Source: Planctomycetota bacterium
GTDB taxonomy: Bacteria > Planctomycetota > UBA1135
NCBI GenBank assembly: GCA_027623585.1
Contig: JAQBVK010000043.1
Span: 1-12,213, forward strand
Length of the DNA stretch: 12,213 nt
Direction of reading: 5' to 3'
Positions 1 through 4,769 of the stretch are shown here, piece by piece. Within the stretch, counting starts at the first letter, position 1, and every line of letters starts with the position of its first letter. The position numbers were made by a program, and so were the translations under genes. The notes under the pieces are model-generated. The model ran no database searches. It was not told where the DNA came from and saw nothing but the letters and a program-made list of their open reading frames with translations.

Positions 1-624
1 ATTTTGGTGCGTCGATAAGATCCAAAGCCTTCGCCAGAACAAACCGCGGAGGTAGCTCCGCGCTTCGGCCTCCCCCATCTCCTGCGGCGCGAATCGAGAC
101 AGATATTTGAGAACCGCCTGTCGATCCACCCACGCCAAGAAGCGTCCGAACAAGAAGCGTCCCACGGGACCCGGCGCAACGGCGGCGCCGAAGTCCACCA
201 CCGCCAGTCCGTGCTCCTCGTCGGCGAGCAGGTTCTGCGGCTGACGCAGGTCGAGGTGATAGACCGCGCACGCGTGCATCCCCCGCACGCGCTCGCGCAG
301 TGCCGCCGCCCAACGGCGCGGATCCGCGCTGAAGACCTCGCCATGCATCGCGGTACCGGGCAAACTGCCGATCAACAGGGCGTCGGCGTCCACGCAGGCG
401 AGTAGTTGCGGAAAGCCCTCCAAACCGGCCAGGCGCTCTATTGCACGTCGTTCGCGCCCAAGCAACCAACGCGCCAGCGGCCGCGTCAGCGCCGGAATCC
501 CAGCGCAATCCTTCAACACTGCGGGCCCGTCGGCGAGCTCGATGCGGAACACCGCCGGCTTGAAGCGCGCACCGCGGCTCAGAAGCTGGCGCGGCAGACG
601 GTCGAGGAGGCTGCGGTCGAGCAC
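1..624 (-). CDS. Small kinase-fold protein, LPS/Kdo-kinase-like (partial, C-terminus off left edge)
   Basis: The reverse strand is open from a GTG at 624-622 to the window edge, giving 208 visible codons with no stop. The product shows a compact protein-kinase fold: a VLK motif with a candidate ATP-binding Lys38, a helix with Glu58/Glu63, a catalytic loop HLDLRQPQN (His123, Asp125, Asn131) and a metal-binding VDFG (Asp144). A glycine-rich loop is not obvious. This layout resembles the RIO-like/lipopolysaccharide-kinase group (Kdo kinase, WaaP, InaA relatives) rather than large Hanks-type receptors, and no membrane segment is visible. The start lies 11 bases after the stop of the methyltransferase, so the two are probably co-transcribed. 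Proximity to kdsB fits a role in LPS sugar phosphorylation, but the substrate is inferred. A small Ser/Thr kinase of unknown target is the alternative. Confidence 0.72.
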   Translation of the reverse strand, partial: MLDRSLLDRLPRQLLSRGARFKPAVFRIELADGPAVLKDCAGIPALTRPLARWLLGRERRAIERLAGLEGFPQLLACVDADALLIGSLPGTAMHGEVFSADPRRWAAALRERVRGMHACAVYHLDLRQPQNLLADEEHGLAVVDFGAAVAPGPVGRFLFGRFLAWVDRQAVLKYLSRFAPQEMGEAEARSYLRGLFWRRLWILSTHQN

Positions 625-635
625 CGCGGGCGGAC

Positions 636-1256
636 TCAGGAGATCCAGCCGGCGACCGGCGACCAGCGTTCGACGAACCAGATCGCGGCGAGGAGCCCGG
701 CGAAGACCGGGGTCCATTCGATCTCGTGGTTGTCGAACACGCGATGCCAGGAGAAGCGGCGCGAATCGCCGCTGCTCCACGGCTTCAGCCGCGGCCAGAA
801 GTCGGGCACGTTTTTCGCGTGCCGCTCGAGCTGCGCGCCGAAGAGTTTTTGCAGGCGCGGGTACTCGCGCTGCATCTTGCGCGGCAGGTAGAAGGTGAAG
901 AACACGACCGCCAGCACCAGGGCGAGCCCCCACACGAGCAGTCCACGCTTCGATTCTGCGTTGCCGGCCGCCAGCGCGGTGCCGAGGAGCGCCAAGAAAC
1001 TGCCGAGGTAGGCCGGATTACGCGTGTAGGCGTAGGGTCCGCTCGTGACCATCACCACGTTCTTCTCGAGGTGCCCGAAGGCCCAGATGCGCAGCATCAG
1101 CGCCAACGCCACCAATACACAGCCAATCACGAAACTGAGGGGGCGTGGATCGGCCGAGGCGACGACGGCCAGAGCAGAGAGATAGACGGCGACCTTGCGC
1201 CAGGTCAGCTTCTTGGAGGCGCGCTTGGATCCAGACATGGGGTGACCCGACCCCAC
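636..1256 (-). CDS. Membrane methyltransferase, isoprenylcysteine/phospholipid methyltransferase family
   Basis: The product is an integral membrane SAM-dependent methyltransferase of the ICMT/PEMT-like family. Counting from the ATG at 1238, the family signature GPYAYTRNP lies at residues 67-75, just before a hydrophobic helix. A second conserved stretch (residues about 124-150: acidic/Tyr pair, FG at 133-134, then VPDFWPR) is the usual C-terminal cofactor-binding part. Four or five hydrophobic segments can be seen, around 15-30, 34-52, 78-92, 99-116 and 175-189. The frame extends upstream to a GTG at 1256 (206 residues); the ATG at 1238 (200 residues) is equally plausible, and neither has a convincing Shine-Dalgarno. 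The kinase-like gene follows after 11 bases. Bacterial members often have unknown substrates, so lipid, isoprenoid or protein methylation cannot be chosen here. The final ~30 residues form an extra hydrophobic tail. Confidence 0.8.
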   Translation of the reverse strand: MGSGHPMSGSKRASKKLTWRKVAVYLSALAVVASADPRPLSFVIGCVLVALALMLRIWAFGHLEKNVVMVTSGPYAYTRNPAYLGSFLALLGTALAAGNAESKRGLLVWGLALVLAVVFFTFYLPRKMQREYPRLQKLFGAQLERHAKNVPDFWPRLKPWSSGDSRRFSWHRVFDNHEIEWTPVFAGLLAAIWFVERWSPVAGWIS

Positions 1257-1272
1257 CGGGGGCAGTAGCCGG

Positions 1273-1278
1273 TAGAAT
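1273..1278 (+). promoter_or_regulatory. Candidate -10 element (TAGAAT) for the lipoprotein-kdsB-pyrG operon
   Basis: TAGAAT differs from the sigma-70 -10 consensus at one base. It lies 55 bases before the preferred lipoprotein ATG at 1334 and just before the alternative ATG at 1280, so transcription starting about seven bases downstream would make 1280 unusable. No good -35 box is visible. The same hexamer occurs upstream of hicB and of the acyl-CoA dehydrogenase. Confidence 0.4.
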
Positions 1279-1333
1279 CATGTTCCAGAACCGCGGTCCA
1301 CGGCGCAAGCGCGTCCCCACCGCCACGTCACGC

Positions 1334-1990
1334 ATGAGGCTCATCCTGTCCCTGACGGTTCTCGCTGCGGCGCTCGGCGCTTGCGGCTCTCCTGGCCCCG
1401 CACCCCAGCCCAGCGTGGCCTTGACCGACGCCGATGCCGCTGTGGCCGAGTCGCGTGCGGAGGCGGCCGCCATCGAGCGCGAGCAAGGCTTACTCGACGC
1501 CATGGCCGCCGAGGGAATCTTCCCCGTGGGGCAGCCTGCCCAAGCCACGGTCAAGTACCACCGCGAGGACGTGACCTTCGGGCTCTACAACGAGGCCTAC
1601 ACAGCACAGAGTGATCTGTACTCCGAAGCGCGCGCGAGCGCGAACTACAAGGTGGTGCCCAACCTCGACATGGGCGCGCTTTGGAAGTCGCTCGAGGAAG
1701 CAGAGTTCTTCAAACTCGCGCAGAGCGGCATCGTGCGCGTACCGGGCGCGAGCGTCAGCGTCGTCATCCGCCGTGGCACCGAGTCTTGGACCCTCGCGTG
1801 GGCGCCCTCGATGGATCAAGCACGCTACGACGCAACGATGGAATCCGCGCGGGCGGTGGGCGCGCTGTTCAACGGCACCTATGGCCTGCAGCGCGTGAAC
1901 AATCCCAGCGGCGCGGACTACTTCGAGCAGGAACGCGATCGGTTGCGCGAGTTGAACAAGAACAAGGTCCGACCGGGCGGCGGACGGTGA
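1334..1990 (+). CDS. Predicted outer-membrane-type lipoprotein of unknown function
   Basis: Starting at the ATG at 1334, the 218-residue product opens with a short lipoprotein signal: Arg2, a hydrophobic core, and a lipobox LGAC with the lipidated Cys at residue 17. It should be cleaved by signal peptidase II and anchored to a membrane. The mature part begins with a Pro-rich linker, then a helical Ala/Glu-rich stretch, then a mixed alpha/beta domain with a 'SWTLAWAP' strand and a charged C-terminal helix rich in Arg and Lys. I do not recognise a named family. An upstream ATG at 1280 would add 18 basic residues, but it sits on top of the candidate promoter. The gene overlaps kdsB by four bases (GTGA), so it is the first gene of the operon and may serve the cell envelope, which is inference from position. 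Confidence 0.75.
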   Translation: MRLILSLTVLAAALGACGSPGPAPQPSVALTDADAAVAESRAEAAAIEREQGLLDAMAAEGIFPVGQPAQATVKYHREDVTFGLYNEAYTAQSDLYSEARASANYKVVPNLDMGALWKSLEEAEFFKLAQSGIVRVPGASVSVVIRRGTESWTLAWAPSMDQARYDATMESARAVGALFNGTYGLQRVNNPSGADYFEQERDRLRELNKNKVRPGGGR

Positions 1991-2739
1991 GCCGGGGCGC
2001 TCAGGTGGTCGTGGTGGTGCCCGGCCGCGGCGCCTCCACCCGACTCCCGCGTAAATTATTTCTCGCCGAGAGCGGCAAACCGCTCTACGCGCACGCGCTT
2101 GAACGCTGCCTCGGTGCCATGCGCGCCGACCGAGTGCTCGCGGCCGTGGACGGCCCGGAGCTCGCCGCGATCGCGCGCGCTGCGGGCGCTGAAGCCGTGC
2201 TCACCGACCCGGCGCTCGCGAGCGGGACCGATCGCGTTTGGGCCGCCGTCCAGGACTTGCCGGAAGCAGCGATCATCCTGAACGTGCAGGGCGACGAGCC
2301 GGAAATCGAGCCAGAGGCCGTAGACGCGGTCATCCAGGCGGTGCAGGACGGCGCTGAAGTCGCCACGCTCGCCGCGCCGCTGCCTCCCGAGGCCTTTGCA
2401 GATCCGGCGCGCGTGAAGGTCGTCTTGGATCTCCGCGGCGACGCGCTGTATTTCTCACGCGCTCCGATTCCGCATCCGCGTTTCGCGGATGGCCCTGCGG
2501 CGCCGCGCCTGCACCTCGGCATCTACGGATTCCGGCGCGCCGCACTGCAGCGCTTCACCTCCTGGCCGCCGTCGGCGCTGGAGCGAACCGAGGGCCTGGA
2601 GCAACTGCGGCTGCTTGAGCACGGCGTACGCATCCGCGTCTTGGATTGGCCGCGCGCTGCGAGTGGAATCGACACGCGAGCCGACTACGATGCCTTCCTG
2701 CTCCGGTCCCGTCGGGCCGCGATCACCCCCCTCTCATGA
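1987..2739 (+). CDS. kdsB: 3-deoxy-manno-octulosonate cytidylyltransferase (CMP-Kdo synthetase)
   Basis: The enzyme activates Kdo with CTP to CMP-Kdo for lipid A-core assembly in the cytoplasm. The 250-residue length is normal for the family. Visible signatures are the N-terminal nucleotide-binding loop (residues 12-23, Pro-Gly-Arg-Gly-Ala-Ser-Thr-Arg-Leu-Pro-Arg-Lys), VQGDEP at 100-105, YFSRAPIP, HLGIYGFR, the LERTEGLEQLR helix and GIDTRADYDA near the end. The loop reads STRLPRK where most members have STRLPGK, and VVVPGRG where PAR is usual. These substitutions next to the nucleotide are unusual, but all other blocks are intact. The GTG start is chosen because it overlaps the lipoprotein stop as GTGA. 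The stop overlaps the pyrG ATG as ATGA, which implies translational coupling. Confidence 0.92.
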   Translation: MSRGAQVVVVVPGRGASTRLPRKLFLAESGKPLYAHALERCLGAMRADRVLAAVDGPELAAIARAAGAEAVLTDPALASGTDRVWAAVQDLPEAAIILNVQGDEPEIEPEAVDAVIQAVQDGAEVATLAAPLPPEAFADPARVKVVLDLRGDALYFSRAPIPHPRFADGPAAPRLHLGIYGFRRAALQRFTSWPPSALERTEGLEQLRLLEHGVRIRVLDWPRAASGIDTRADYDAFLLRSRRAAITPLS

Positions 2740-4403
2740 CCCGATTCATCTTCGTCACCGGCGGCGTGGTGTCGTCCCTCGGTAAAGGGATCACCACGGC
2801 TTCGATTGCCGTGCTGCTAGAAAAGCGCGGGCTCAAGGTTTCGATCCAGAAATTGGATCCCTACATCAACGTGGATCCGGGCACGATGTCGCCGTTCGAA
2901 CACGGCGAGGTCTACGTGACCGAGGACGGCGCCGAGAGCGACCTCGACCTCGGCCACTATGAAAGATTCTCGCACGCGCCGATCGGCCGCCACAGCAACG
3001 CGACCACCGGCTCGATCTACTCGGCGGTGATCCGCAAGGAGCGGCGCGGCGATTACCTCGGCAAGACTGTCCAGGTGATTCCGCACATCACCGACGAGAT
3101 CCAGGACGCCATCCGGCGCGGCGCCCCGAAGGGCACCGACGTGGCCGTGATTGAGATCGGCGGCACCGCGGGCGACATCGAATCACTGCCGTTCCTCGAG
3201 GCGATCCGCCAATTCGCGTTGTCCCTGCCGGCGAAGCAGGCAATGTTCGTGCACTTGACGCTGCTGCCCTTCCTGTCGGCGAGCGGCGAGATGAAGACCA
3301 AACCGACCCAACAATCGGTCGGCAAGTTGCGCGAGATCGGCATCATGCCGCACGTGTTGGTGTGTCGCTGCGAGAAGCCGATGACCGCCGAGATGCGGCG
3401 CAAAATCTCCCTGTTCTGCAACGTGCGGGCGGAAGACGTGATTCAAGAGATTGACGTCGAGACCACCATCTACGAGGTGCCGCTCGATCTGAAGCGCGAG
3501 GGTCTCGACAGCGCGATCGTGCGCCACCTCGGCCTCGAGCACACCCCCGAGGTCGACCTCCAGGACTGGGAAGATTTGTGCGAACGCGTGCGGCATCCGC
3601 GCGCGAAGCTCGAGATCGCCGTGGTCGGCAAGTACATCCAGTTACACGACGCCTACAAGTCGATCTACGAGGCGCTGGCGCACGCCGCGGCGGGACTGAG
3701 CGCAGCGGTCAGTTTCCGCAAGATCAGCGCCGAGGAATGCGCCGAGGGCGACCCCGCGCGCTTGCTCGCTGGAGTCGACGGCTTGCTGGTCCCGGGCGGT
3801 TTTGGCGAGCGAGGACTCGAAGGAAAAATTCGCGCGATCCAGTGGGCGCGTGAGAACGATGTGCCCTGCTTCGGAATCTGTTTCGGCATGCAGGCGATGG
3901 CGCTCGAGTACGCGCGTCATGTGGCCGGCATCCCGGGCGCGCATTCCACGGAAGTCGCGCCCGGCTGCAGCGATCCAGTGATTGATTTGCTGCCTGATCA
4001 GGCAAAGGTCGACGAGAAGGGCGGCACCATGCGCCTTGGCGCTTACCCGTGCCGGCTCACCGAGGGCTCGCGCGCCGCGCAGTACTACGGTCACGATCTC
4101 GTGTTCGAGCGCCATCGCCATCGCTGGGAGTTCAATAACGCCTATCGTGCCAAACTCGAGCACGCCGGCCTGACCTGCTCCGGCGTCTACGAGAAACAAG
4201 ATCTGGTCGAGGTGATCGAATTGAGCGAGCGAGATTTCTACCTCGGCGTGCAGTACCACCCCGAGTTCAAGTCCAAGCCCTTGGAGCCGCACCCCTTGTT
4301 TCACGCTTTCGTCGGAGCGGCGCTCGCGCGGCGCGACGCGGCGGAGGGCGACGGCGAGGAATCCTCGACCGAGGAGCCGCAGCGAGCAGGAGCCCGCGCG
4401 TGA
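2736..4403 (+). CDS. pyrG: CTP synthase (glutamine hydrolysing)
   Basis: PyrG aminates UTP to CTP using ammonia from glutamine and ATP. The 555-residue product has both standard domains. The N-terminal synthetase domain begins with the FVTGGVVSSLGKG P-loop (residues 6-18), followed by the LDPYINVDPGTMSP and HGEVYVTEDGAE blocks. The C-terminal class I glutaminase has its nucleophile Cys382 in GICFGMQ and the His508/Glu510 pair in GVQYHPEF. Phe383 replaces the more common Leu after the nucleophile. A Glu/Ala/Arg-rich tail of about 25 residues follows the last conserved block. The ATG at 2736 overlaps the kdsB stop (ATGA) and begins at the conserved N-terminus; an in-frame upstream extension lies inside kdsB and is not used. 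Supplying CTP to KdsB explains the pairing, which is also seen in Chlamydia. Confidence 0.97.
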   Translation: MTRFIFVTGGVVSSLGKGITTASIAVLLEKRGLKVSIQKLDPYINVDPGTMSPFEHGEVYVTEDGAESDLDLGHYERFSHAPIGRHSNATTGSIYSAVIRKERRGDYLGKTVQVIPHITDEIQDAIRRGAPKGTDVAVIEIGGTAGDIESLPFLEAIRQFALSLPAKQAMFVHLTLLPFLSASGEMKTKPTQQSVGKLREIGIMPHVLVCRCEKPMTAEMRRKISLFCNVRAEDVIQEIDVETTIYEVPLDLKREGLDSAIVRHLGLEHTPEVDLQDWEDLCERVRHPRAKLEIAVVGKYIQLHDAYKSIYEALAHAAAGLSAAVSFRKISAEECAEGDPARLLAGVDGLLVPGGFGERGLEGKIRAIQWARENDVPCFGICFGMQAMALEYARHVAGIPGAHSTEVAPGCSDPVIDLLPDQAKVDEKGGTMRLGAYPCRLTEGSRAAQYYGHDLVFERHRHRWEFNNAYRAKLEHAGLTCSGVYEKQDLVEVIELSERDFYLGVQYHPEFKSKPLEPHPLFHAFVGAALARRDAAEGDGEESSTEEPQRAGARA

Positions 4404-4672
4404 GCGACGGCGTGCTGGTAGGCGGTGATTTCCGCATCTTCATCCAGAAGATCGCGATCCAGGGCTTCTACGCACTGGGCATGGTGGACATTCCCGGCGC
4501 TCCAAAGCCGGAGAAGCCCAATCTCGAAGCCGCGCGCATGGTGGTCGAAGACCTCATGATGCTGCGCGAGAAGACCCGCGGGCAGCTCGACCCCGGTGAA
4601 GAATTGACGCTCGACAAGTACGTGGCCGACCTGCAGTTCCAGATCGTGGAACGCGGCGGCCGCGCGCAGTAG
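4400..4672 (+). CDS. DUF1844 family small protein
   Basis: The 90-residue product matches the DUF1844 pattern: an N-terminal FRIFIQKIAIQGFYALG helix, a Pro-rich turn (GAPKPEKPNLEAA), a central helix (MVVEDLMMLREKTRGQL) and a final helix (LDKYVADLQFQIV). The function of the family is unknown; it is a soluble, all-helical protein found in Planctomycetota, Acidobacteria and Deltaproteobacteria-like genomes, as far as I recall. The GTG start overlaps the pyrG TGA in the pattern GTGA, making it the fourth gene of the operon. About 97 bases without a gene follow before the peptidase. Confidence 0.85.
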   Translation: MSDGVLVGGDFRIFIQKIAIQGFYALGMVDIPGAPKPEKPNLEAARMVVEDLMMLREKTRGQLDPGEELTLDKYVADLQFQIVERGGRAQ

Positions 4673-4721
4673 CGCCTCGCGCAGCGATCATTGAACGAGG
4701 GCGAGCATGGCCTCGCTGACT

Positions 4722-4727
4722 TATCAT
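4722..4727 (+). promoter_or_regulatory. Candidate -10 element (TATCAT) for the M1 peptidase gene
   Basis: TATCAT matches the -10 consensus at five of six bases and lies 42 bases before the ATG at 4770. A TTGAAC at 4691-4696 resembles a -35 box, but the spacing of about 25 bases is too long for a standard promoter. If transcription begins near 4734, the in-frame ATG at 4707 cannot be the start. Confidence 0.3.
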
Positions 4728-4769
4728 CGAACGGAGAGTGCACCGATCTTGCACCCTGGCGATCAGCCC

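Noticed and set aside
1145..1333. N-terminal extension of the lipoprotein frame
   Set aside because: It overlaps the divergent methyltransferase gene and the candidate promoter, and the lipoprotein signal begins at 1334.
4707..4769. Upstream ATG that would add 21 residues to the M1 peptidase
   Set aside because: The extra residues precede and spoil a clear signal peptide, and the ATG lies before the candidate -10 element.
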